From positions 53,573,600-53,637,599 of the forward strand of contig OU744736.1 in assembly GCA_916613615.1 (NCBI GenBank): DNA of 64,000 nt. The letters are read 5' to 3'. Below are positions 23,213 to 37,438 of this stretch, in pieces; the first letter of the stretch is position 1; every line of letters starts with the position of its first letter. The translations under genes and the position numbers were made by a program. This DNA is from Steromphala cineraria. Lineage: Eukaryota > Mollusca > Gastropoda > Trochida > Trochidae. The notes beneath the pieces were generated by a model. That model did no database searches. It was not told the DNA's origin and was given only the letters and a program-made list of their open reading frames with translations.

Positions 23213-24671
23213 AGTAGCTGAGAGACAAGTCTTCAAGACATGCAAAAGAGGCAAAATATGAACACGTTTTCTTCATAATATGATCGGAGTACCACATATT
23301 TGATAGCCTTTCAGGTCACTAAATGAGAGTATGTACTAATGACAAGTATTTACTATGGATATACAACTTCTCTATTCATATGTATGCATAAGAAATGAAT
23401 AATGAAGCTGTATATCCATAGAAATCTTAATAATCTATCATTATAATGTTTCCTATGATCATTCGCAAAATTAAAAGTTCAGTTGACCTTTGTTAATTTT
23501 TGTATTTTCTTTTTGTCAAAACCTTTTTGTCAATGTCAATATCAATGTAATGGGCGAAACCTAAAATGTCTTCCTGACATTCTTGGTGCATGTAACATAT
23601 AAATTGGATCAGGCATTATTTATGTATATCTAGCAGGTATTCATATATTTATAAATTCATAAAATCATATGATCATAATGCTGGTAAAATCTATAGGTAT
23701 TCAAAATTATCTTATATTATGACATAAGACAACATTGATGAATATTAGTTTGTAAAGTGCATCCCTGACGTAGGTTTATTGATTGATTGTGGTATATTGC
23801 TAAAAGACGAGAGTAGTAGATTCTTTTTGATGGATTTAAGTTCGACCATATCCTGACAAAGGAGGGAAATTACTATATCTGACATATCAGTTTTCATCTT
23901 GACAGCTGAAATCACCTTTTTGTTACACTATGAACGTTTGTATTACCTCAGCCTCCATGTTATAAACACGTGGACATATTGAGTTCATATTGGATCTACT
24001 CTGGTGATGTATGAATTAAATATTCTCCTAATGAAAAACTGATTAATAACTTTTTAAAGGCAAGTGAAATTCGTCATTAAATATGACAGATTTTCCCCCC
24101 TCCTCTCCCCACAAAAAATACATTGCACATTGTTTGTATTGCTGTTTTTGAATTTAAAAGCAATGAATAGATTATATAGTGCATAAATTCAAAAATGTTA
24201 TTATCTAGATGGTTAATGCACATTTAAGGTATAAGTTCTATTCAACTTGTAATAAATGCTTAATATGCATATCGTTATCTGTGTTAAATTATTATTAGAT
24301 TAATCAAATTTTAGTTACAATATACAATTTCTGGATTCGCTGGGGACTGTCTATTCTTATTTCACAAGCAACAATATCCATATTCATATATCTTATCTTT
24401 AAATATTAGGTTCTTTTGTTTTTAATTCCAGTAGATACCTTTACGGAGAAAGTTCTCAGATTTATACTTTTTATTGTTCCGAAAAGTAATTTTTTTCAGA
24501 GCATTAAATCCAAATCTCTCTTTCACCTTTTATCAAATGTGTTTCTCTGCATACATGTATTCCCTTGGTTCTAACAATTGTCATAGAAATGTTATCATTC
24601 TCTGAAAGTTTGTCACCAGCGCCTTCTGAATGATAGAGGTTCCGGGTCATTATCTTCTTATAACGAGCATT

Positions 24672-24775
24672 TCAATTCATTACTTTGTACTGGTCAGGAT
24701 CTCTCATGTGTCCCCCTCGGCTACGCCTCTAGCAGTGTAATAAAACTTTAGAATATTAGCTGTAAGGGCAGTGCC
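24672..24775. repeat. Conserved inter-monomer block, copy A2
   Basis: A-type copy. A small deletion after CTGTAAGGGC removes the CTTAACA present in A3. Confidence 0.7.
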
Positions 24776-25050
24776 TAAACGATTTAATTAAGCAAAGGTC
24801 AATTTTCTGATAGTGATCTCCTGTCGAGAAAAATCAATCTGCAGGCACCACCTAAGGCAGTCCTTCAATGGTATTAACCATTAACCAGAGCCAGGCTTTC
24901 CATTTAGATCGTGGATAACAATAGATTTCGTGAATTATGACATGTCATGGAATTTTTGTTTTTGAAGGACAAAATAGGTAAGTCAATATTGATTGTTGTA
25001 GTGTTGATAAGATAAAAAACATGAATTAATTTTTTAAAAAAACCTTAACG

Positions 25051-28000
25051 CTATTTGAAATGAAAAGATTTCATGACAAACTGTTCAGTGGAGTTGTAGA
25101 GAGAACAATTTTGGATCATCTCTGGGTTTTTTTCTCATTGATATTGAGCATCGTTTTTACGTGGATTTTATGTATATCATGGATATTAGTTGGTATACTA
25201 TAATTTATCACGTTCCGTCATAGTGTTATCTAGTATTTGACAAATGTTAACAAACCCAAAGGTGGTGTATTATTATGTGAATCACTAAGCACTTAATAAT
25301 CTGTCAGAGGGGCCCCGATTTTGCAATGTCAGCATCAGATTAATAATTATATTGTAATCTGTTTTACCTGTAAATTATAGAGATATATATTAGACATAGT
25401 TGATGCCACAACTAAACAGACTGAGTTGGTAACGTATTATGTGGAAAGAATGAGACATATATATTTGGTAAATGACATAAGAATATAAGGTTTATATTAC
25501 ATATTGCTAAGCCGTGTAAACAATCTGCTATGATATATGTGGACTTCGGGAAGTAAAAGATCACATCCGAATACATCTTGTTGTCAATTCAAGACCCAGC
25601 AGGTTATTTGTTTAGAATTGTGATTTAACGTATCTGCTATGATATACATGTATGTGAACTAAAATTCAAAAGTGATTTTACAATGATTCATGATCATTTA
25701 TCTGATAATATGGAAGTCTTTTTCAGCAGTTGGTTTTGCTGATGATATAATAATAATGGATAGATTTATTCATGGTTTAGGTTATTTTTATATTGTCTAC
25801 AATTAGGAGATAATAAATGTCAAAGCTTCTGTAAATATTTACTCATGTTCATAATGTTCCTAAAGATATAGATGTTGTATTGACCAGATTTGGAAGTTGT
25901 GATATTCAAGCATTCATTGTCAAACACCCGATTCTAATTTTTAATCAACTTTTTGAAGGAATTGCATTTTATCATTGATATTTGATAAAATGGACAATGC
26001 ATTTTGTAGGAAAAAGTCCTTGAAAGTCAAAATAATTTTTACTTTTGCTTTACAAGATGATTTTAAGAACCTGTATTCAATTAAAATGATCATTTATCTT
26101 CCATGTCCCTGCTTCTGCAATTATGAATACCTTCGTTTTTTAGGTTTGATATTATCTTCATGCACAACCAGTAAACAACAATCAATAATGGTTCAGCAGT
26201 TTCATATGGTTAAACTGTTTATGTTAAGCTAACTTCTCAGGTTTTCATTTCATGAGGATGATAGTATTTCCCTCTGTTAGGAAGATACACAAGGCTCAAA
26301 AAGAGTACTCATCAACAACAAACATTCCATCAAGCAAAACATAAATCTTTATCTAGCTATAGATTGCCATTCAAAGGTCTTTCAATCCTGATCAGGTTTA
26401 TTGTGTAATTATCTGTGCATGGTCTTCCTTTGGTTAATACAGAAACAAATTCTGAAAATTGAATTAGGAATTATCGTGACATTATTAATACTTTTATCCT
26501 TGTTTATCTTTTTCATGGTGGTAAAGAAACGATGTAACCAAGTAAACAAGAAAGATTTAAAGCAGGATTTTCTAAAGTTTTTTTGTGACGTCAAGGCTAA
26601 CACGATTTTAAAAGGAAAAAAAACAAAAATTTCAATTTAGTGTAGACAAACGCTTTTCCCTTTTCATCATGTTTGCAAGGGACGCATATAAATCGTTTTA
26701 TAAACGTTAGTTGAAATCAAAATATTTCATGACAAACTGTGCAGTTCAGTTGCAGAGAGAACAATTTGGATCAAATCTGGGTTTTTTCTCATTGATATTG
26801 AGCATCGTTTTTACATGGATTTTTTAAAATCGTGGATATGAATTGGTATACTATAATTTATCCCTTACATCGTAGAGTTTTCTAGTAGTTGACAAATGTA
26901 ATAAAACCCACAATTATATAAAGGCCCCGATTCTGCAATGTCAGCATCAGATTAATAATAAAATTGTAAATTGTTTTACCTCTGAAGAATTTGTGCTACA
27001 TGTTTATATATTGTATATGACAGATAGTTGATGCCAAAAGTAAAACAAAATAAAAACAGATAGACTGAGTTTGTAACTTATCTTTTGGGAAGAATGAGAA
27101 ATTTGTATTTGGAAAATTACATATCATTATAAGATTTATTTTTACCTCCTCTACTGGTGAAAACAAAAGAATATTGAGTTCATCTTGCTTTAGTTGCAAT
27201 AACCACACGATAATGCAGACATTTTTTATGAAGTAACAGATCACAGCAGAATACATCGTTGTTGTCAATTCAAGACCCAGCAGGTTATTTGGTTAGAATT
27301 GTGATTGAGCGTATCTGCTATGATATATGTGAACTAAAATTCAAAAGCGATTTTACAATGATTCATGATCATTTATCTGATAATATGGAAGATGCTTTCA
27401 GCAGTTGGTTTTACTCATGATAAATAATTATGGAAGATTAACTCATGCGTTAGGTTATTTCTATATTGTTAAACTATAAACTATATTGGTATACTGTTAA
27501 AGCTGATAAAATGGACAATGCATTCTGTAGAAAAGGGTCCTTAAAAGTACAATAAAAATACTCTTGCTTTTACAAGATATGATTTAAAGAACCTATATTG
27601 AATTATTACGATGATTTGTCTTCAATGTCCCTGCTTCTACAATTATGATAACCGTCATGGTTTTTAGGGTTTAATATTACAATCAAGAGAATAATTTATC
27701 TCCATGCACAACCAGTGAACACCAATCAATAATGGTTCAGAAGTTTCATATTGATCTATAAACTGAAAATGTTAAACTAACTTCTCAGGTTTCATTTTGT
27801 CAGGATGATAATATTCCCCCTTACTGGGAAGATACACAAGGCTCAGAAAGAGTCATTCATCAACAATAAACATTCCATCACGCAAAACATAAATCATCAT
27901 CTAGATTTTCATTCAAACTTCTTCCAATCCTGATCAGCTTTTTTGTGTATATGTTAATCTGTATAATAAAGTGCGTGGTCTTCCTTTGGTTAATGCAGAA

Positions 28001-28250
28001 ACAAATTCAGTAAAATCGAATAAGGAATTATCGTGACACTATGAATACCATTATCCTTGTTTATCTGTTTCATGGTGGTAATGAATCGATGTTACCAAAA
28101 AAACAAAATAGATTCAAAGCAGGATTTTCTAAAGATTCTTGTGACATCAAGGCTAAGACGATTTTGTAAGGAAACACGATAAATTTCAATTTATTGTTGT
28201 GAAGTGCTATTCTCTTTTCATTATCTTTGTAATAGACGCATATAAATCTG
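25051..28250. repeat. Nested ~1.66-kb tandem duplication shared by units 2 and 3
   Basis: TTGAAAT(GA/CA)AAA...TTTCATGACAAACTGT starts copies at 25051 and 26707 (offset 1656 bp). Each runs through the GATAAAATGGACAATGCATT block (25985, 27504). Unit 3 has the same duplication (offset about 1648 bp); units 1 and 4 do not. It therefore marks units 2 and 3 as sharing a recent ancestor here. Confidence 0.85.
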
Positions 28251-30365
28251 AAAAAGACAGTGGGAATTTGATCAAATCACACGTGTTCACCCGCTAAAAT
28301 TATTACTGTCCAGTGTTTTCAGTAAACTTGATATCAAGTTTTATTTCATGATAATTAAGGTCATAACTAAATAAATCCCCCGAGGAAAGAATGAGAATGT
28401 TTTCAAAGAAATCATAACCTGGAGAATTGCGTTCTATGCTCGAAATCCCATCCAACTCCCTTGTTTTTCATCTAAGGATTCATCCGGGAATAAGAGCTGT
28501 GAAGAATAAAGAGTTTTCTTATGAAAGGTTACATGTTGAGACTCTCCGCTCCTGGGAATACATATACTTTTCTATTTGCAGGAATATTGATACAGCTCAG
28601 ATACAATAACATTGCAGTTATGGGTCTTTGAAAATGCATTTATTGATATTCAGGCTGATCAATAGTAAAAACTACAAAGGCAAGTTGGTTGTTGACTATA
28701 TTTAGATATTGAATTGATTATCATTTTATTTGAAACGAACGATTCCTTCGTGTTTTGAGATTTAATTCAATCATTTGCAGCAGAGTAGCATTGCATCTAT
28801 AAGTATGTTTCGTTACAAACTGTAATTGCTTACATACATATTTGAAGATAGGCTTGTCTATTTCATATCTTCTTTAACAACGTCTCTTTAGTTGACCCTC
28901 GAAAACACAGTTTGCGGACAACAATTTGAACTTAAATTGCAACTCTCTTTAAATTAAATCTAATGTGAAATGGTGTTTATCTTAAACAAAAAACATTAAA
29001 ACCCTTCCACAGAAAAACATTTAAAATGTCATCAACCTTATTTATTTGAGTCATTGATTCCCAAAGAATGATACATGTACTTATCTAAATTATAAAATAT
29101 AGATACTCTTTACCTAATTTTTGTCAACTTTGTATTTCGAAAAGGATGTCAAACTGTAAAATAGCAAAACGTGTGAAAATAAAATGTTCTGCTCTATGGG
29201 AAGTAACTAATTCAGCTTTGGTAGAGATGTGGATGGATTGAACTTCCATTGAAGAATGACAATAAAAATTAAGCACCGTTTCAAACAATATTCTGATTTG
29301 GTTTAAGTCTTGTGGATATCACTTTTGAATCAAAAGGACAAGTTTCATTGGTATATTGTTTGAATTACGGTTCAAATCCTTGTTTTCAGATGATTTGTTG
29401 AACCACATTAGATTGACTTCATCACTTTGGTTTTAATCTGCTTTATACAAAATCAAATTTTTAGGAGACTGATTGCTATATAATTTTCAAAGGAATTAAA
29501 AGCTGTTGCCAGAGTGAACACGTTCTGTACCATGATGGACACAGACAGATAGCATGCCCATGTAATGTTTTTAGCGATATTAATACATTCTGGCCAGACT
29601 TCATGATACCATTCGTGAGGTTCTGCTGCTCTCCTCCTGAAAGAAGACAAAATCTGACACGTCAGGCAAATTGGTTTATTTACCAATTAAATTGCTCTTG
29701 TGGGTTTATTTTTACTTGCGTCCTTTGACTACTTAAAACTCTCGTTAACAAACTACAGTCTCATTGGACTGTATCAACATAGAGGTAATATCTAGTTATG
29801 CTAACAATATTTACACAGTGAGTAGTAGCGATCTGACAAGCACTTACATATAGAAGGCTGTGATTGCACTACACTGCAACAGACTGGTTGCTAGGTTTCT
29901 TTAAATGAGTGGTTGATCAGATCATAGTTCAAACAAAGACAGCATAGCAAATTTAATCACAGACAACTTGATGAAATCAACTCAAAACCATCACTCCCAA
30001 AAGTAGAGCATTATCACTCTTACATTGTACATTCCATCAGATGTAACCATTCCAAGAAGTTGTTTTGTTGGCATATGCACTGATTGGTTGATATTCACAC
30101 CCTGACATCCAATCTGCCATGGTCCATTGGACGAAAAACTTGATATTTGTAAACTTTAAAAACAAATTAGCCATAACCAGTTGCAAAAAGGAGATTGTCC
30201 TGTTAACACTATATAACTATATAAAAATGCATTACGTATTTGATTGTTGTGTAACTAAAAAATATTTCACAAACCTAGTAACTTAAAATATTGTGATGTC
30301 AAAAGAATTGACGTCAAGGAATTTTAAGATGTATGTGATATCATCTGATGTATTTTATATAGGTA

Positions 30366-30538
30366 CAGTATAACACGGATATAGCGAACTCGGATATAGC
30401 GAACAATCAGATATAGCGTACAAATTTTCAAGTCCTGTCCTATATAATATCCTTTTAATTATATGCGTATAGCGAACACCGGATATAGCGAACTAAATTC
30501 TTTGGTCCCTTGGAGTGCGTTTTATCCAAGTTCTACTG
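30366..30538. mobile_element. TA-flanked pogo/Tigger-like MITE, copy in B2
   Basis: 173 bp with imperfect inverted ends CAGTATAACACGGATATAGC / CAGTAGAACTTGGATAAAAC and TA at 30364-30365 and 30539-30540. The sister site in B1 (14731) has one TA and no insert. The motif GATATAGCGAAC is repeated internally. CAGTAGAAC-like ends with TA duplications are typical of pogo/Tigger-related elements; there is no transposase. Confidence 0.85.
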
Positions 30539-33500
30539 TATTTCGAAAATCTTGGATCAGAGCGATATTTCTGAGGTGATTTAGCTTCGTCTGAAGAAAA
30601 TATCTCATACTGTTTGTAGAATAAAGGTCGCTTTTTGCATCTGCATTAACTTCCCTCTTCCCGTGACCTTACAAACCATCACCATAGTGAAGAGACAAAG
30701 AGTTTGAATGTCAGGAAAAGTTACCTTCCTAAAGGAGACAGCATGTTGACATAAGACTTACCAAGAGCCATCACCGGCTTTCAGCTGTCAGTCAATGGAC
30801 GTGATTGTGTCACCTTACTTACAGGACCAGCTGTTAGTTAGCTGCAGAGAAAGTTTATTAGTGAAAACAAGATCCTCTGTGGAGTAAATGCTCTTCACTC
30901 AGATGTTCATTGTCACAGTGACTGTCAGTATAGAAAGTGTTTTAATGAAAGACCATAGAGAGTACTGTGCAATTCTATTAGTGCCATGACGCACTTGTAA
31001 TTATCTTCCTAATATCTTTAAAGTATTATACTTTCTGCTTTCTGCACTGGTATTCATTATTATTTCTATCTGTTGTAATACATTATCGTCATTAAGTTGT
31101 TCAATAGGTTACAGTTGCATTTCACGATAATAATTACAATCCCAATATCCTGAAAGTAGGAATAATCGTCTCCTGCTTTCTGCACCTTTGTCATTTGTCT
31201 TTCTATCTGTTGTGTTTAGTTAAAATTATCAAATTGTTCCATATAGATTTTCATGACCCTGGTCGCCAATTTTCTAATTACTGAATATCTGAATCATTAT
31301 TACTTAAGATAATGCATTAACCTTTGCTTTCATGAAAACTAATCTAATCTGATGAATTTTTCAATTAGTTGACAGGAAAGTCCTTGCATTCCTTTATACT
31401 TACAAATGTCTAAATTTTTCTCAGTAATGCATCATAATGATTTCCAAACATATATATATATTTTCCTGACATTTGTTAATGCATACAAAGGATACATTTA
31501 CAATTTCTCAACAGAAATCATGTATATCCTGACAACATAAACATGTACAAAACTAACTGCAAATAGATGACTCACCAATTCAAAATGACCACAAAATAGT
31601 GTTAGAAAGCAAACATTGCAGAGGACAAACACAATGAAGTCGAAGCTTTATGAATAGATTATATACTTTCACGTTTCCGTTAGTACACCTTAGTGCACTA
31701 AAAATACCCACATCTTTATCATTACGAAAAATGTATACCATTTTCATGCTGCCATCATTCCAAATTTCATCATTGAAAGACTTCTTCCAATCGATTTTGA
31801 TAAGGGAAGAACTATTGCCTACAGGGACAGAGTATAAGTCTACAGGGAACTCTCACACAAAGTAATTTGGCACAGATAATTGGTTGATTCAAAAGTGTGA
31901 AAATCCTTTTAGAGGAGCAAACCTACCTTCATAACACCCAACCACTGATTCATCTAAAGTTATCAAGCAGAATTGTTGGTACCTTTTGTGGGCGATAGAT
32001 ATATGTTTAAATTAAAAAATCATAAAAACCTAATGCTCTTACAGACTATATGTAATCAAGATTACCTTTTCCTATGATAAGGTCAAAAGAGCTATTGAGA
32101 TTCGAACATCCTTAAAGTTTACTGATAGGTGTGTTGCCCCTGATCAATTTATACACACCAAAACCTCTGCTATTATCATGCTGCTCTTAATTTAAACGTC
32201 ATCAAATCCATCTTGATAAAGGAAGAACCATTGCCTTGCTACAGGGTCGTCCCATACAGGAAAATATGCCATTGATAAACGGTTAATCAAAAATATTTAA
32301 AAAGTCTCCAAATTGAACCACCCCACACACAACCCACCATAGAAACTTGCAGATTTCCTTTGAGCTGTATTAATAAATCATGTTTAATTCAAAATCTTTG
32401 ACGAGGGTTTAGTGATGGATTGTAGTAACTATCTTAAATTAGAGAGCAATAGATTCGTTTAGATGGACATAAGTTTGGCCACATATTGACATAAGACAAA
32501 GTAGGCAAATTACTGTATCTGACATATCAGTATTCATCTTGGCAGAGAAAATCACCTTATTGTTTCACTACGATAGACACCACAGCCTCCACGTTGTATA
32601 CGTGTGCATATTTAAACCTGTATTGTCTCTCTTAGTGAGGGATTGAAAAAAATCATTGTTTTATAGGCAAGAGTAATTATTCATAAAAAGATAGATTATC
32701 TTCCCAAATAAGTACTTTGCAAACTGTTTCTATTTCAAGCTCGACGACATGCTGTTTTATGTAAATGGCAATCATGAATAGACAACTTAGTCCACATATT
32801 TAAACAATGTTATTATTTACAGGATTAATTGCACATTTTGTAGTTATTAAACATTTTCAAATTGATTTATACATTATCAATATATTGTATCTTTTGACAA
32901 GAGGTTATTTCCTTTGAGATTTTTTTAGCAGCTGCAGTAAGCAATACATTCGCAGCTCATTAAGAAACGACTGGATGATCACAATAGCTATATAAGTAGG
33001 GACTCTTTCAAGTCATATTTGTAATTTGTAACACATTTGATTTTTGAAAGTAGAAATGTTGTATGATTAATGACGTTTGCCTCCTGCAACTGTTTTCTTT
33101 TTCTGAGAATAGTTTCATGTCATTATGTATCTATTTAAGGTAAACAATAGCAAATTATAAACCAATGGGTTGTGTGCGTCAAATTAAGGATGTAAGCAAT
33201 TATAGTAAGGTACTATCAGTCTTCAAAACATATAATTCAAATCCTCATTTTTAATGATTTAACTACAGACATGCTGCGATGATATCATTTCCCTAGCAAA
33301 AGATGTATTATTCAAAAGGCGATTTAACTTCAAAGTTATGTTTAACCCTCTTTGACAATCATTATTCTCTTACTTGACAAATATGTATTCCCTAGGTTCT
33401 CACAACTGTCATAGAAATTTCATTATTCTCTGAAAGATTGTAACCCAAGTCCCTGAACGACATGCTTTCCGGTCATTATTGGTATCTTATAACTAGCGCT

Positions 33501-33610
33501 TCATTTCATTACTTTGTACTGGTCCGGATCACTCATGCTTCCTTCTCGGCTACGCCTCCAGCAGTGTAACAAAACTTTAGAATATCAGCTGTTAGGGCCT
33601 CAACAGTGCC
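33501..33610. repeat. Conserved inter-monomer block, copy B2
   Basis: Nearly identical to the B1 and B3 copies. Confidence 0.7.
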
Positions 33611-36106
33611 TCGCCGATTTAATTAAGTGAAGGTCAATTTTCTGATAGTGATCTCCTGTTGGGTAAAATCAATCTGCAGTCACCACCTACAGCGATCTGT
33701 CTATGAAATTTGACATAAACCATAGCAAGGCTTTGCATTGAGATCGTGGATAACAATGGATTTTATAAATTATGATATGTTTTGGAAATTTTGTTTTGTG
33801 AAGGACAAGAAACGATAGTTAGGTCAATACTGTCATTTTCATTTGAAACAAGAACCTTAATTTAAGGTTTACTTGAGAATATTGACACTAGTTGAAATCC
33901 ATGATTTATGCATGACAAACTGTACAATGTAGTTCAGTTGTAGAGAGGGTCAAATTTGATGTGTTTCGATTGTTATTAAACATCGTTTTTATGAATTGTT
34001 GTATCATAATCCATAACTTTTGTTACAGTGTTTGGTGTTTTAGAAGTAGACAAATTTCCAAAATCCAAAGCTGGTTTATTCATATGTGAATCATGAAGGA
34101 TAAAAAAAGGTTGGATTTCGCAATGTTTGAACCAGATTAATGATTACATTAAAGATTGTTTTACCTTTGAAGAACTGGCTACATATCTATTTATTGTCGA
34201 TAGGATAGGAATACTAAGCTCATTTTAATTAAATTCCTACTATTCATTAACTATTAAAAATAATAAGAAATTACTAGAAGATATCAACCACAGCAGTTGT
34301 CATTTAAGGATCCATAAGGTAATTTGTTAAGAAATATTTTTCCCAAATGTAATTGGGGTGTTTGCAAGAATTGTATAAAATATCTGTGATTGTACACTAT
34401 TTCATGATCGTTTAATGCAAGCTGATAATTTTTATTATAGTAAAAAGGTGCACATTCATTGTTAAACAACAGACTAATTTATTATTAACTGTGTGTTTTA
34501 TTCTATTGATACGTTTGAAGCAATTACACTTCATCATTAATATTTGATAAAATTGACAATGCATTTTACTTGTTCTTGGTAAAAGGCCTTGCAAATCAAG
34601 ATGATTTATACTTTTGCTTTGCAAGAACGCATATTGAATAAAACAAACATTTATCTTTGATATCCCTGCTGTTGCAAGGCTGATACAATTTTTATTTTTT
34701 ATATTTACAGAATATAATATCTTCATGCACAACTTAATGACGGTTCAGCAGTTTCATATGAATCTAGAGACTGATTATGTTTAGCTAACTTCTCAAGTTT
34801 TCATTTAATCAGGCGGATAATATTACTCCTTACTGGGAAGATACACAGGGCTCAGAAGGATTCATTCATCAACAAACAAAAGTCCATCACGCCAAACATA
34901 AATCGTCATCTAAATTGCCATTCAAAGGTCTTTCATTTTGATCAGGTAATTGTGTAATACCATGGAATGGTCTTTCTTTGTTTAATCCAAAAAAGAAATT
35001 CAGTAAACTGAATTAGGAATTATGGTGACATTATAAATACCACTATCCATGTTTATAAGTTTCATGGTGGTATTGAATCGATGTTACGCAGAAAGAAAGA
35101 TTTAAAGCAGGATTTTCTAAAGATTTTTGTGACAGGCTAAGACGATTCTCTAAGGAAACACTATGAATTTCCATTAAGTGTTGAGAAGTGCTATTCCCTT
35201 TTCATTATCCTTACAAGGGACGCATATAATCCTAAAGAATGATCTTATTTGAGGGTGAGAATTTGATCAAATCACACCTGTTCGCCTGCTAAATGATTAC
35301 TTTCCAGTTTTTGCATCAAAATTGATACAAAGTTATATTTCATGATAATTAAAGAATAAAACCACAATTCAAGGAGCACATTGAGATCATAATTAAATAA
35401 AGTTCTGAGGAAAGAGTGATAATTTTTTTCCTGTACAATTCAAACTGGAGAATTTCATTCTATGCACAAAATTCCATCGAAATCTTTTGGTATTCAAATA
35501 ATGATTTATTTTGGAATAAGAGATGCGAAGAATAAAGCGTTTTCTTATACAAAGGTTAACATGTTGAGACTCTCAGCTCCTGGTGTAAGATTTTTTACAG
35601 ATTATCGGGAATATTGATGCCGTTCAGATTTAATAATATTACAGAATGTGTCTTCGAAAATGTATTCATAGATATTCAGCCTCATTTATAGAATCGTTTG
35701 AGTTAAAACTACAAAGGAAAGTTTTGTTATTGACTAAAGTATTTAGATATCGATTTGATAATAATGTCATTTGAATAAATGATTCCTTCGTATTCAGAGA
35801 GTAGCATTTTGTTATGTTATCAATTTTGTAGATTTAAATAGTTTATTCCATAAGAAATACTACTTTGCATAATTATTTCAAAAGAATTTTCTCAAAATTG
35901 AAAAAAGGTTGACCCTTATACCTTATTAATAACAAATTTGTATTCTAACAAAGACGTCAAATCCATTTTTCAATCTTTTGTTAAGTTCTACAACTATTAA
36001 AAATAACCTTTTCTGTTCAATGGAAAATAATCCATTTCAGCTTTCGTACACATGAGGATGGATTGAACTTCCATGAAGAAGGACGATGCAAATGAAGCAC
36101 CCTTAA

Positions 36107-36457
36107 AGGAGCAGTAGCACGTTTTTTTGACAAATTTATATTTTAAATTATTCACTGATAATTGTAAGTTAATGTTAAATGTATTATTGTGACAGTGTCA
36201 AAAATCTCATTACACAAATCTATCATCCATAGTCAAAGTATGAAGATTCACATAAAATCCATTGGCGGTCATTTTTTGTGAACACCTTTTAATTCATTTT
36301 GTGTAAGAAAAAGGAATCGCATGGCTAAACTTTACGTTTTATAGTTGAATAATTACTGCTCCATTTAGTTTAAATACCTTGTCTTTCAATTTGAACCATT
36401 AATTTTTATTTTCCTGGCATCACCTTATATTCCCCCTAAAAACGTGCTACTGCCCCT
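36107..36457. mobile_element. TTAA-flanked MITE, copy 3
   Basis: Orthologous to the A1 copy at 2577-2931, in the same site, with perfect TTAA on both sides (36103-36106, 36458-36461). It is absent at the equivalent sites in A2 (22901) and A4 (about 52310). Confidence 0.92.
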
Positions 36458-36619
36458 TTAAGAACAATTCTTTGTTTCGGTTGAAGTGTTTTCGATAGCA
36501 CTTTCAATCAACAGTACAAGTTGCATTGACAATTTATTTGAAGTAAAGATCTTTTTTCATCTTTAACATTAGGGGGAGAACATATAAGAAGTCCAAATAC
36601 TAAAATACACAAAAGTAAA

Positions 36620-36732
36620 GATTCCAAGGGAGAGAGAGAAAGAGACTGAGAGACAGAGGGACTCAGAAAGAGAGACAGAAAGAGGAACATTGACAAACAC
36701 AGAAAGAAAGACAGAAACAGAGACAGAGAGAC
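36620..36732. repeat. AG-rich microsatellite, copy A3
   Basis: Short version of the A1 tract, including the same GGACTCAGAAAGAGAGACAG segment. Confidence 0.9.
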
Positions 36733-37415
36733 AAGGTTACTTAGAGACTGGTCCTCACAATATGCAAAAGAGGCAAAATATGAACACATTTTTTTCACAA
36801 TATGATGGGAGTACCACATATTTGATAGCCTTTCAGTTCACTAAATGAGAGAATGTATTTATTATTATTATGGATATACAAACTTTCTATTCATATGTAT
36901 GCATAAGAAATGAATAATGAAGCTGTATATCCATAGAAATTTTAAAAATCTATCATTATAATGTTTCCTATGATCATTCGCAAAATTAAAAGGTCAGTTA
37001 ACCTTCGTTTTTTATATGCATTTTGTTTTTGTCAAAACCTTATTGTTTAAATCATTGTAATGGGCAAAAACCTATTATGTCTCCCTGTACATCATTGACA
37101 TAGGTTTAGTGATTGATTGTGGAATATTGCTAAAATACGAGAGTAGTAGATTCTTTTTGATGGATTCAAGTTTGACCATATCCTGACATTAGACAAAGGA
37201 GGGAAATTACTATATCTGACATATCAGTATTCATCTTGACAGCTGAAATCACCTTTTTGTTACACTATGAACGTTTGTATTACCTCAGCCTCCATGTTAT
37301 AAACACGTGCATATTGGATCTACTCTGGTGATGTATGAATTAAATATTCTCCTAATGAAAAACTGAATAATAACTTTTTAAAGGCAAGTGAAATTCGTCA
37401 TTAAATATGACAGAT

Positions 37416-37438
37416 CCCCCCCCCCCCCCCCCCCCCCC
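37416..37438. repeat. 23-base cytosine homopolymer
   Basis: Uninterrupted C run. The equivalent place in A2 (about 24095) has only six C in TTTTCCCCCCTCC, so the run expanded in unit 3. The other strand is a G run able to form a quadruplex. Its length may be unreliable for sequencing reasons. Confidence 0.9.

Larger units (their letters stand above)
19691..25540. repeat. Monomer A2 of the dimeric tandem array
   Basis: Collinear with A1, A3 and A4. It lacks the three MITEs of A1 (empty sites near 19980, 22838 and 22901) but carries the Tc1-like insertion at 21000-22510. The MRMF block at 20695 is disrupted by an extra T-run. The AG microsatellite is short (23084-23212). No host gene is supported. 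Confidence 0.85.
25541..34195. repeat. Monomer B2 of the dimeric tandem array
   Basis: Close relative of B3: the MRMF block (28389) carries the same internal TAA, and both contain the nested 1.66-kb duplication and the TA-flanked MITE at the same site. It holds the B-specific 2.5-kb section (about 29.4-31.2 kb). No host gene is supported. Confidence 0.85.

Noticed and set aside
26401..26640. 79-codon ORF conserved at 41798
   Set aside because: Units 2 and 3 are close duplicates, so conservation is expected without function. The homologous stretch in A monomers and in B4 is not open.
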